7,621 nucleotides of DNA, taken from NORP309 sp964564165. Its GTDB lineage: Bacteria; Pseudomonadota; Gammaproteobacteria; Xanthomonadales; Marinicellaceae. The position numbers and the translations under genes were made by a program. The notes under the pieces were generated by a model, which saw only the letters and a program-made list of their open reading frames with translations, had not been told where the DNA came from and searched no databases. Positions 1 through 6,933 of this stretch are shown here, in pieces. Every line of letters starts with the position of its first letter. Position 1 is the first letter of the stretch. The stretch lies in assembly GCA_964564165.1 (NCBI GenBank), contig CAZLZZ010000153.1, positions 1-7,621 of the forward strand. The letters run 5' to 3'.

Positions 1-2138
1 TCTTTCATGGAATTTCGAATATCTTCAACTCCTTGATATTCGCGAATTTTATCTGCCAGTTCGGCTGATGCCAGTTTTAATTCTTCAACATTGTCCGATG
101 AAAGTTTGAAAGCTATTTCAGGCCCATCCCCAGGCCCGCCTAATGCTCGGTAAGCCAAAACTTCCGCGCCATTTATCGTGCCCACTCTTTCTCGCCACAG
201 TACCATTAAATCGTCACTGATGATTGGGCTATTTTCTTTGACCAGTTCAACCAACACCCTGCCGTCTAGTTGATTTTCCTTGAGCACTGACATGTGCAGT
301 ACCAACGCGCCTTTTTGTTTGCCCACTTTTAATGAAAATTCTTTGTCTATTTTCAGCAAGGCCTCTTCTAATTTTTTGATTGCAGCTTCAGTAGTCGCAT
401 CAGCAGTGCCCTCGGTCATCTGTACTTGGGCATAAATATAATCAGCAGAAAATTGTGGATTCATGACAAATCGTACTACGCCCGTTTTCAACATGACAAT
501 AGACAAACCAAAAACGCAAATAAATACCAGGGTGGCCAAATAGGGGCGGCGTACCGCTTTGTGTAATAACGGTTGATATTGGTTTTTTATGAAGTTATCC
601 AGAAACAAGTTCACTCGGCGTTGAATTTTAAGTAAAAACCCCGGATTATCTGTGTCTAAATCGTCTAGTTTCATGTGTGCCAAATGTGCAGGCAATATTA
701 ATTTGGACTCAATCAAAGAAAACAGAAGGTTCAAAATAACCACCCAACCGATGGCTTCAAAAAAGCTACCAAACATAGTGCCCACAAACAACAATGGCAC
801 AAAAGCAGCAATGGTGGTCAAGACACCAAATGTGGCAGGCAAAGCGACTTTTTGAGCGCCTCTTACGACGTTTTCAATGGTGTGGCCTTTTTCTTGTATT
901 TCTTTGTAAGAACTCTCGCCTATCACAATGGCATCATCAACCACGATACCCAACACCAAGATAAAACCAAACAATGACAACATATTGATGGTTACACCCA
1001 TGTATCCCATCACCATAAATGTGCCTAAAAAAGCCACAGGTAAACCAATCATGACCCAAAAAGCCACTTTTATACGCAAGAACAAGGACAATATCAACAG
1101 TACAAACATAGCACCCAAAAATAAATTCTTGGTCATTAAATCAATGCGCCCATGAACATAATGGGAAATATCTGACCAGTGAGCAATGTTTAAATTGTCA
1201 TCTAAGGTTTTTTGTTTGTCCTCCACATACTTTTTGACTTTATCGGTCACATCAATAAGGTCATCATCACCAATGGCATTGATGCGAATGGATATTGCTT
1301 CTAAACCATTAAACGTGGCAAAACGTGAAGATTCAGAAAACCCATCGGTTACAGTCGCAATATCTTTGAGTTTCAAGACACTGCCATTGGCATAGGAACG
1401 GACGATAATATTTTCAAAGTCTTCTTGAGTGTCTGCCAAACCCAAAGCACGAAGCAAAATATCACCACTCTTGGATTTTATCGCACCAGCAGGCAAGTCC
1501 ACTGAAGATGAACGAATAGCAAGAGCAATTTCATCAAAGGTTAATGAATATTTACGCAAAGTGCGCTCAGATATTTCGATACTGACTTCTAAGTCTTTGG
1601 CTCCTTCAACTTTTACCGCTGAAATCCCTGGGATATCAATGATTTCATCTCGCACATCAAAAGCAAATTTGCGCAATTCTTTGGGGGAAACATCGCCGAA
1701 TACCGAAACATAAATTGCCTGAAAAGTAACGTCAAGCTGGCTTATAATGGGTTTTTCTACTTGTTCAGGAAAGGAGTTGATGCCGTCTACTTTGTTTTTT
1801 ATGTCATTAGTAACCGTTCCCAAGTCATAAGCATCATCTATTTCAATAATGATTGTGGCAAAATTTTCAGCAGCCGTACAAGTGGTTTTATCAATGCCAT
1901 TGATGACATTAATCGCTTGCTCAACTTTTAAACAAATGCCTTCTTCAACTTCGACTGGTGAAGCTCCAGGAAATGCAACCGAGATAGAAACCATATTGAT
2001 TTGAGTACTGGGAAACATTTCTTTGCGAATTGAAGACAAAGAAATTAAGCCCACCAATATAATGATTATCATCAATAGATTGGCAGCAACTGGGTTAATT
2101 GAAAACCAATAAATCAGACCTTTGCGCCAAGTTTTCAT
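1..2138 (-). CDS. RND-family efflux permease, C-terminal part outside window (partial)
   Basis: Inner-membrane proton-driven exporter subunit of the AcrB/MdtB-like RND superfamily. It would work with the adaptor encoded just upstream and an outer-membrane channel not seen here. The reading frame is open from the ATG at 2138 to the left edge, giving 712 codons of a family that is usually about 1,020-1,050 residues. The N-terminus (MKTWRKGLIYWF) leads into TM1 at about residues 16-34. The first periplasmic domain follows and contains FPSTQINMVSISVAFPGASP. TM2-TM6 fall at about 337-490, TM7 at about 530-550, and then the second periplasmic domain begins. TM4 carries LGIVVDDAIVIGES, with D401 and D402 matching the paired proton-relay aspartates of AcrB (D407/D408). 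The C-terminal relay residues lie outside the window. No frameshift is visible. The substrate cannot be inferred. Family assignment is secure; the subfamily is not. Confidence 0.95.
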   Translation of the reverse strand, partial: MKTWRKGLIYWFSINPVAANLLMIIIILVGLISLSSIRKEMFPSTQINMVSISVAFPGASPVEVEEGICLKVEQAINVINGIDKTTCTAAENFATIIIEIDDAYDLGTVTNDIKNKVDGINSFPEQVEKPIISQLDVTFQAIYVSVFGDVSPKELRKFAFDVRDEIIDIPGISAVKVEGAKDLEVSIEISERTLRKYSLTFDEIALAIRSSSVDLPAGAIKSKSGDILLRALGLADTQEDFENIIVRSYANGSVLKLKDIATVTDGFSESSRFATFNGLEAISIRINAIGDDDLIDVTDKVKKYVEDKQKTLDDNLNIAHWSDISHYVHGRIDLMTKNLFLGAMFVLLILSLFLRIKVAFWVMIGLPVAFLGTFMVMGYMGVTINMLSLFGFILVLGIVVDDAIVIGESSYKEIQEKGHTIENVVRGAQKVALPATFGVLTTIAAFVPLLFVGTMFGSFFEAIGWVVILNLLFSLIESKLILPAHLAHMKLDDLDTDNPGFLLKIQRRVNLFLDNFIKNQYQPLLHKAVRRPYLATLVFICVFGLSIVMLKTGVVRFVMNPQFSADYIYAQVQMTEGTADATTEAAIKKLEEALLKIDKEFSLKVGKQKGALVLHMSVLKENQLDGRVLVELVKENSPIISDDLMVLWRERVGTINGAEVLAYRALGGPGDGPEIAFKLSSDNVEELKLASAELADKIREYQGVEDIRNSMK

Positions 2139-2144
2139 TCGATA

Positions 2145-2149
2145 CTCCT
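2145..2149 (-). promoter_or_regulatory. Ribosome binding site of the RND permease gene
   Basis: On the minus strand AGGAG lies 6 bases before the ATG at 2138, inside the 13-base gap after the adaptor stop codon. It is the best Shine-Dalgarno match in the window and fixes the permease start. The short gap supports coupled translation with the adaptor. Confidence 0.8.
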
Positions 2150-2151
2150 AA

Positions 2152-3351
2152 TTAGTGTTTGGCCGAAAGCTTCAATTCATCGCCCACTTTTATGTGTGAT
2201 AAACCAGTAGTAATAATTTTGTCATCCGAATCGATTCCTTTGGAAATATATTTGTATTCAGAGTCGGCATAGATAACTTCTACTTTTTTGTGGGTTAATA
2301 ATGATTGAGGCGATAATACTTTAACTTTATCACCTGGCATTATATTGCCCCGTTCAATCGGATATACCTGATGCAGAGTAACACCATTTAGTCGAACATT
2401 GACAAAAGTATTAAACCTCAAAGGAACTGCTTGTTGACTAAAAGGTTGTGCAACTTCAACAATGGCATAATTAAACAAAGTTCTGGCATCACGTTGAGCC
2501 TCGATACTGGCTATTTTCCCTATCCACTGTATGCCTGCCGCTTCTTCACTGGTAATTATAACTTGGACATTTTGCGAACCATCGAATTGATCTAAGCCAC
2601 TGTTGTGTAGCTGAACATCAGATAAACTCATGCGGATTTCAGCAATTTCGGTTGAAGCAACACTTGCCAAGAAAGTGCCCAGCCCCACAAACTGTCCAAA
2701 ACCAACCATCTTATTTAAAATCACACCTGAAAAGGGAGCGGTAATATGGGTTTTTTCTAAATTTCTTTTTGCCAACTGTAAGTCAGCCTTGGCTCCATCT
2801 AACGCCGCTTTGGTGCTGGCAACTTGAGGCAGGTTCAAGTTAAGTGCGTTGGCTTTGCCTTTTTTGCCGTATTTTTTCCAATCATTTTTTGCCAAATCGC
2901 TTTTGGCTTGTTCTAAATCTAAATTTGCCAACTGTGCTGCAACATTGGCTTTGGCTCGGGTTATCGCCAGTTGGTAATCTCTAGGGTCGATTTTTAATAG
3001 GACATCCCCCTGATTAAAGGTGCCTCCATTGATAAATCCATCAGCAACAAAGTTGATTTTACCACTGACCTCAGCTGCAAGATTGATCTGAGTTTTGGGC
3101 AGTGCCACACCCTGGGACTTTATAGGAACAACAAAGTCTATGGGGTAGATTTGGATTACCTCGACATCGGGTATAATTTTAATGTTTTCTTTTTTTTGTT
3201 CATTGGGCATAAGCATAAACATCACTAAAGCCAAAATCGCAGTCACTGATAACACGAAAAATATCAGTAATACAGGTTTAACTTTGTTGCTTTTCATTGT
3301 TGATTGTTCCGTCGATTGTAGCGTTTCTATTGGGGGCAATTGTTTTGACAT
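2152..3351 (-). CDS. RND efflux periplasmic adaptor (membrane fusion protein)
   Basis: Adaptor that bridges an RND permease to an outer-membrane channel, of the HlyD/AcrA-like membrane fusion protein class. From the ATG at 3351 it has 399 residues. One N-terminal membrane anchor lies at about residues 26-48, and there is no lipobox cysteine, so it is probably anchored by this helix rather than as a lipoprotein. Two lipoyl half-motifs (about 87-125, containing AAEVSGKINFV and GDVLLKIDPRDYQ; and 201-230, containing THITAPFSGVI) flank an alpha-helical hairpin at about 126-200, rich in Ala, Lys, Gln and Leu. A beta-barrel region (about 235-325) and a membrane-proximal domain follow. The frame also opens at an ATG at 3420, but that start would overlap the end of pyrF and add a charged 23-residue tail. 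I therefore prefer 3351, although its ribosome site (AAAGAA) is weak. The gene lies 49 bases after pyrF and 13 bases before the permease. Confidence 0.92.
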   Translation of the reverse strand: MSKQLPPIETLQSTEQSTMKSNKVKPVLLIFFVLSVTAILALVMFMLMPNEQKKENIKIIPDVEVIQIYPIDFVVPIKSQGVALPKTQINLAAEVSGKINFVADGFINGGTFNQGDVLLKIDPRDYQLAITRAKANVAAQLANLDLEQAKSDLAKNDWKKYGKKGKANALNLNLPQVASTKAALDGAKADLQLAKRNLEKTHITAPFSGVILNKMVGFGQFVGLGTFLASVASTEIAEIRMSLSDVQLHNSGLDQFDGSQNVQVIITSEEAAGIQWIGKIASIEAQRDARTLFNYAIVEVAQPFSQQAVPLRFNTFVNVRLNGVTLHQVYPIERGNIMPGDKVKVLSPQSLLTHKKVEVIYADSEYKYISKGIDSDDKIITTGLSHIKVGDELKLSAKH

Positions 3352-3400
3352 AATAATTCTTTTTTTTTGTATTCTAATTTTAAGTGAAATGGGATGGTTC

Positions 3401-4222
3401 TCATATAACCCAAAAGTCATTAATTTGTTGATTTAACTGTTCGCAAGCTAGTCTAGCTTTGGAAGTATAATTCTGAGCGGTATCGCCAGCATAAATAATT
3501 CCTCTAGAGCTAGATATAATCAAACCTGGTTGCTGTGGATTACTATTTAACCCTGCTTTTAATGTTGCGGTAATATCACCGCCTTGTGCGCCAATTCCGG
3601 GAATTAACAAAGGCATTTCACCCACAATGGCTCTAATACTTGCCAATTCTTCGGGGTACGTCGCACCCACAACTAACAATACATTGTTATTTTCATTCCA
3701 TTGATTGGCTGCATTTTCTGCTACCTGTTGATACAAAGTTTTGCCGTTTTCTAAGATTAAGTTTTGAAATTCATTGGAGCCAGCATTGGAGGTTTTGCAC
3801 AACGCAATCACACCTTTTTCTTTATAACCCAAAAAAGGCTGCAAAGAATCTTGACCCAAATAGGGGTTGACCGTCACCGCATCGGCTTGGTATTTTTCAA
3901 AGGCTTCTTTTGCATATTTTTCCGCAGTTGTTCCTATGTCACCGCGTTTGGCATCCAATATAACAGGAATATGCGGATAGTTTTCATGAATATAGGTAAT
4001 AATTTGTAACAGCTCTTTTTCGGCTGATACCGCGGAAAAATGGGCTATTTGCGGTTTAAATGCACAGACTTGGTTGGCTACTGAGTCCACAATCGACTTT
4101 AACCACGTATTCAAATCAACACCTAGCGCATTAATTTTATCCATGTTTGGGTCCAAACCCACACAAACAAGTGATTGATTTAATTTTTGACAGGCATATA
4201 ATTTTCTGATAAATTGATTCAT
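3401..4222 (-). CDS. pyrF: Orotidine 5'-phosphate decarboxylase, type 2
   Basis: Cytoplasmic enzyme that decarboxylates OMP to UMP, the last step of de novo pyrimidine synthesis. It has 273 residues, longer than the E. coli-type enzyme (about 245), as expected for the type 2 subfamily. Substrate-binding and catalytic residues are visible in order: VCVGLDPN (D24), AFKPQ (K56), and LDAKRGDIGTTAEKYA with D90, K92 and D95. These fit the conserved Lys plus Asp-x-Lys-x-x-Asp catalytic array of the family. VNPYLGQDSL (118-127), LIPGIGAQGGD (206-216) and ISSSRGI (236-242) match the barrel's phosphate-binding side. The protein appears complete and active. It starts at the ATG at 4222 without a good Shine-Dalgarno match. 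It is first in a leftward block with the efflux adaptor and permease. Type 1 is the usual form in enteric gammaproteobacteria, so the type 2 form is a mild taxonomic hint. Confidence 0.96.
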   Translation of the reverse strand: MNQFIRKLYACQKLNQSLVCVGLDPNMDKINALGVDLNTWLKSIVDSVANQVCAFKPQIAHFSAVSAEKELLQIITYIHENYPHIPVILDAKRGDIGTTAEKYAKEAFEKYQADAVTVNPYLGQDSLQPFLGYKEKGVIALCKTSNAGSNEFQNLILENGKTLYQQVAENAANQWNENNNVLLVVGATYPEELASIRAIVGEMPLLIPGIGAQGGDITATLKAGLNSNPQQPGLIISSSRGIIYAGDTAQNYTSKARLACEQLNQQINDFWVI

Positions 4223-4271
4223 ACTTGAAATTTCAGTAGAGTATACCTATTTTAACTGAACTACAGCTTTA

Positions 4272-4288
4272 ATTATACGTCCATTATA
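4272..4288 (-). promoter_or_regulatory. Candidate -10 elements for the pyrF operon
   Basis: On the minus strand there are two perfect TATAAT hexamers, at 4288-4283 and 4277-4272, about 50-65 bases before the pyrF start. Neither has a convincing -35 hexamer at 16-18 bases, so use as a promoter is inferred from the -10 match and position. The region is also very AT-rich, which makes chance matches likely. Confidence 0.3.
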
Positions 4289-4290
4289 CT

Positions 4291-4401
4291 ATGAAACGAT
4301 TATTTTTATTTTACACCTTAATTATTTCGCTGAACTCAATTGCTGGCTTGCCAACAGAAGTGGATTGCCAACCTAAAACAATTATAAATTATTTTAGATA
4401 A
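4291..4401 (+). pseudogene. 36-codon signal-peptide ORF, possible 5' remnant of a secreted-protein gene
   Basis: ATG at 4291 to TAA at 4399-4401, diverging from pyrF. The peptide begins MKRLFLFYTLIISLNSIAG, a textbook Sec signal peptide: a short basic start, a hydrophobic core of about 14 residues, and S-I-A before a plausible cleavage site. Only about 18 residues follow (LPTEVDCQPKTIINYFR, with one Cys). No Shine-Dalgarno site is visible. The next 80 bases hold inverted repeats and then a MITE-like element. The most likely reading is the surviving 5' end of a gene for an exported protein whose body was lost, but a genuine tiny secreted peptide or a chance ORF cannot be excluded. Confidence 0.35.
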
Positions 4402-4414
4402 ATCACGAAAAACC

Positions 4415-4479
4415 CCCATTCTGAACTTGTATCGAACTATAGAAACTACTTAATGGTTTTAGAATGGGTATTTGATACA
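4415..4479. repeat. Two interleaved inverted repeats
   Basis: CCCATTCT (4415-4422) is complementary to AGAATGGG (4461-4468), and TGTATC (4428-4433) is complementary to GATACA (4474-4479). The order is a-b-a'-b', so the two stems cannot form as simple nested hairpins. A pseudoknot or two alternative folds is possible. Read on the minus strand, the first stem is followed at once by GGTTTTTCG, which resembles a weak intrinsic terminator with a long (38-base) loop. It abuts the CTAG boundary of the MITE-like element. Function is unknown. Confidence 0.4.
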
Positions 4480-4481
4480 GC

Positions 4482-4645
4482 TAGCACTTGACCGAGAAAG
4501 AATATTCTACTGCGGAAAAGCTGGATTTTGCCAAAATTCCTCCTTATCCTCGTCAAATAGCCAGCTATCTTCCTCAAATAATGAGAAATTATTGCCTAAA
4601 ACCAGACTTTACCCTCGCTACGAATACTTTCTCGGTCAAGCACTA
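4482..4645. mobile_element. MITE-like palindromic element, copy 1
   Basis: A roughly 160-bp non-coding element with terminal inverted repeats. The left end (from 4484) is GCACTTGACCGAGAAAG. The right end (reverse complement from 4643) is GTGCTTGACCGAGAAAG, giving 15 of 17 bases matching, and TATTC continues the match after a 2-base gap. The similarity runs on inward imperfectly, so the whole element can fold into a long hairpin. Inner hairpins include ATAGC-CA-GCTAT (4557-4568) and AATAAT-GAGAA-ATTATT. Both ends sit in CTAG (4481-4484 and 4643-4646), consistent with duplication of a TA target within CTAG. IS630/Tc1-mariner-type transposons are known to target such sites, but that family link is inferred. 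A second copy begins at 7457. A 72-codon ORF across it (4472-4690, TTG start) is repeat-derived and not called as a gene. Confidence 0.75.
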
Positions 4646-4646
4646 G

Positions 4647-4674
4647 CTAAAGTCTACAATCTAATAGACTTTAG
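4647..4674. repeat. Perfect 10-bp inverted repeat upstream of the ankyrin gene
   Basis: CTAAAGTCTA (4647-4656) and TAGACTTTAG (4665-4674) are exact reverse complements separated by 8 bases. The repeat starts directly at the right edge of the MITE-like element and lies 40 bases before the first possible start of the ankyrin gene. No T-run follows on either strand, so it is not an intrinsic terminator. It could be a dimeric-regulator operator, a leader hairpin, or part of the DNA into which the element inserted. A TATAGT at 4691-4696 could serve as a -10 element just downstream. Confidence 0.5.
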
Positions 4675-4714
4675 GCCGATAACATTTTAATATAGTGCCT
4701 GCTCAATTTATGCT

Positions 4715-6373
4715 TTGTATCAAGTGTCTAATACCCAAAATAATCAACTGTTTGAATATTGCAAGAATGGAAAGGTCCAACAGTTATTGGATGCACTTAG
4801 CAATTATGATGCTATTGAGTTAGTTGATGAAAGAAAAAACACCCTTTTATGTACAGCCCTGAAACATGGACAGTGGGAAATTTTTACTAAACTTTTAGAG
4901 AGCAATCACTCTTTTAGTCCTGTCAAACCAGTATTGATATCAGCTTGTCAATACCACAAAGACGATGTTGCCGGAATCAATCTGGCGTTGCAATTTAATT
5001 CTGATGTAGATGCCATTAATTCAGAAAACAGAACTGCATTAATGACAGCTTGTTTACTTGGACATGTCAACAAAGCACAAGAGTTATTGGAACGGGGTGC
5101 AACAGTAACAACCCAAGATAAACAAGGCAATACTGCATTGATGGAAGCGGTGCAATCACGCAATAAGAAAATGGTTGAACTGGTGTTAAAGCAGAGTTCC
5201 TATGCCAATAATTCGGACAATTCTAATAATATCAACCACACCAACAATGCAAAAGAAAGTTCATTGACTCTTGCTGTTAAACACAAAACGCCCAATGAAG
5301 AAATCGTAAAACTATTATTAGAAGCGGGATCAGACCCTGAATTATATGATGCCAAACAGCACTCGGCTTGGCTTATTGCCAAACAAAAGCACCCGAAAAT
5401 TTCTCGAACCATAGAAAAACACCTCAATAGTATTAACCAAATTGAATTGCCTTTTTTTACCAATGACTATCAAACCGAAAAAAATCAAGCCAGCCCATCT
5501 GAGCCAGTAACTATTAAACCAGAAAATAAAGAATTAGAAATAGAAGTTAAATCTGAACCTGCCTCACCAGAAAAACCGCCAATAAAACCCATCTTTAAGC
5601 CCTTTATCTTTAGCCCTGAAAAACCCAAAAAAAGCAACAAACAAGAATGGTTCCATGCCGCAAAAATAGGCAATTTAGGCGGTTTGAATCGCATGATTAT
5701 CCAAGGCATTGATATTAACTGTATTGATGAAAAAGGCTGTACCGCTTTAATTCGGGCTTGTGGTCACTCAAGACGAGCAGTAGTATCATTCTTGTTGCAA
5801 CAAAACGCCGATGTTGAAATGCGCTCACACAATGGCAGCACTGCTCTATCATCAAGTATTATTGGTAATTGCAGAAGAGTGGCAGGGTTATTATTAGACA
5901 ACGGTGCCTATCCAGGCGGCTTGGGCCCGTCAAATTACAGTTATGCGACAATCGCAGCAGCGCAATGGAACGATGCCATGTTAAGTATTTTGTACCGAAA
6001 TGACTGTGATATTTTCATTGTCAATTCTCAAGGTCAAAACTTATTGCACATCATTGCATTGGCAGCAGAATACTACAACAATATTAACAATGCCAAATCC
6101 TCTCTACAATTTTTACTCGATCACGGCATGGATATCAATGCGAAAGATGAACAAGGCAACACTCCTTTGATGATCCTGTGTGGCACACATCAAAAGAAAT
6201 ATGAAGTTGACGATAGAAACATCGCCTCAATTGCACACTGTTTAATTAAACTGGGCGCAGCACCTGCCATAACCAATGCAGCAGGGAAGTCAGCCATTGA
6301 TGCTACCCGTTTACACAAATTACAACAAACCAAAGGTGTACTAATGAACGCCCTATCTTGGAACACGGAATAA
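4715..6373 (+). CDS. Ankyrin-repeat protein, two repeat blocks joined by a Pro/Lys/Glu-rich linker
   Basis: A 552-residue protein with no signal peptide or membrane segment, so probably cytoplasmic. Ankyrin repeats form two blocks. Block one covers about residues 10-235, with clear units such as NRTALMTACLLGHVNKAQEL and QGNTALMEAVQSRNKKMVEL, and is interrupted by an Asn/Ser-rich loop (about 162-182). Block two covers about 309-540, including KGCTALIRACGHSRRAVVSF and QGNTPLMILCG. Between them is a likely disordered linker (about 250-308) with SPSEP, SPEKPP and SPEKPKK. Ankyrin repeats bind proteins; the partner is unknown. The start is uncertain. The frame is open only from 4691 and has no ATG before residue 110, so TTG 4715 or GTG 4724 must serve, neither with a clear ribosome site. 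An ATG at 4710 is out of frame. The gene ends 11 bases before the sigma factor gene, suggesting an operon and a possible role in controlling it. Confidence 0.88.
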   Translation: MYQVSNTQNNQLFEYCKNGKVQQLLDALSNYDAIELVDERKNTLLCTALKHGQWEIFTKLLESNHSFSPVKPVLISACQYHKDDVAGINLALQFNSDVDAINSENRTALMTACLLGHVNKAQELLERGATVTTQDKQGNTALMEAVQSRNKKMVELVLKQSSYANNSDNSNNINHTNNAKESSLTLAVKHKTPNEEIVKLLLEAGSDPELYDAKQHSAWLIAKQKHPKISRTIEKHLNSINQIELPFFTNDYQTEKNQASPSEPVTIKPENKELEIEVKSEPASPEKPPIKPIFKPFIFSPEKPKKSNKQEWFHAAKIGNLGGLNRMIIQGIDINCIDEKGCTALIRACGHSRRAVVSFLLQQNADVEMRSHNGSTALSSSIIGNCRRVAGLLLDNGAYPGGLGPSNYSYATIAAAQWNDAMLSILYRNDCDIFIVNSQGQNLLHIIALAAEYYNNINNAKSSLQFLLDHGMDINAKDEQGNTPLMILCGTHQKKYEVDDRNIASIAHCLIKLGAAPAITNAAGKSAIDATRLHKLQQTKGVLMNALSWNTE

Positions 6374-6384
6374 ATATTCACCCA

Positions 6385-6933
6385 ATGCCTTTATCTAAAA
6401 CACAAATCCAAAAAATATTTGCCTCTCACCATCATATGGTGACTAAAGCGGTATCCATACTGAGACCAGAAATAAAAGGACTGACAGCCGAAGATGTAGA
6501 ACAAGAAGCCTGTATTCGACTATTAAAATTGATAAAAAGTGACCGCGAAATTGAAATCTCTTCGTCTTATATATATAGGATGACAGCTAACATAATTATC
6601 GACCTAGTTCGCAAGAATAAAAGGCACACACATGAAACGCCGATTTCTGATGAATTAGAGGATGATTACAATGTAAATTTTGTATCTGAAAGCAAATTGC
6701 CCGAACAACAACTGGCAAACGAACATTCGATAGAAAGTATTTTGAATGTGATTGAAACACTTTCTGAAAACAGAAGAGTCGCTGTCAAACTAAGATTACA
6801 GGGATTTAAAAACAAAGAAATAAGCGACATGACTGGCTGGTCACACAACAAAGTAGAAAGCCTTTCTAAAAGAGGCTTGAAAGATTTAAGAAGTAAATTA
6901 ATAGACTTAGGCATTGAATATGAAACTGACTGA
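6385..6933 (+). CDS. RNA polymerase sigma factor, ECF (sigma-70 family) type
   Basis: A 182-residue alternative sigma factor with the two-domain layout of the ECF group. Region 2 lies at about residues 15-80. It has the core-binding motif TAEDVEQEACIRLLKLIK, matching the family's D-x-x-Q-E signature, and the -10 recognition helix SYIYRMTANIIIDLVRKNKR. An acidic linker (about 88-110) follows, then region 4 at about 112-173. There LSENRRVAVKLRLQGFKNKE and the helix-turn-helix through GWSHNKVESLSKRGLKDLR would read the -35 element. I chose ATG 6385. A TTG at 6358 would extend it by nine residues into the ankyrin gene. GGAA at 6367-6370 is a distant ribosome site, so translation may depend on the ankyrin gene, which ends 11 bases upstream. 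The next gene overlaps by 14 bases and encodes a membrane protein, the usual place for a cognate anti-sigma factor. Target promoters are unknown. Confidence 0.92.
   Translation: MPLSKTQIQKIFASHHHMVTKAVSILRPEIKGLTAEDVEQEACIRLLKLIKSDREIEISSSYIYRMTANIIIDLVRKNKRHTHETPISDELEDDYNVNFVSESKLPEQQLANEHSIESILNVIETLSENRRVAVKLRLQGFKNKEISDMTGWSHNKVESLSKRGLKDLRSKLIDLGIEYETD
6909..6911 (+). promoter_or_regulatory. Ribosome binding site inside the sigma gene for the membrane-protein gene
   Basis: AGG (within TTAGGC) lies 8 bases before the ATG at 6920. The spacing favours ATG 6920 over the TTG at 6914 in the same frame. Because the site and start lie inside the last codons of the sigma gene, the two genes are probably translationally coupled, keeping their products in proportion. 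Confidence 0.5.

Noticed and set aside
928..1155. Plus-strand ORFs opposite the permease gene (also at 652-855, 1186-1395 and 1429-1713)
   Set aside because: They are antisense shadows of a clear RND permease frame and have low-complexity, family-less products.
3352..3420. Longer start for the adaptor at ATG 3420
   Set aside because: It would overlap the end of pyrF and add a charged tail before the usual short cytoplasmic start. ATG 3351 gives the normal architecture.
4488..4508. TTGACC followed by TATTCT inside the mobile element as an outward promoter
   Set aside because: The spacing between the hexamers is only 9 bases, far short of the 16-18 needed.
4472..4690. 72-codon plus-strand ORF with a TTG start and a Ser/Asn-rich middle
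   Set aside because: It lies across the MITE-like element and its inverted repeats. The matching frame in copy 2 is interrupted by the 72-bp insert, so it is repeat-derived rather than a gene.
4402..4714. Possible CRISPR-like repeat array between pyrF and the ankyrin gene
   Set aside because: The repeats are inverted and unevenly spaced, with no regular repeat-spacer pattern.
6358..6384. Longer start for the sigma factor at TTG 6358
   Set aside because: It overlaps the ankyrin gene, lacks a ribosome site and adds nine residues outside region 2. ATG 6385 fits better.
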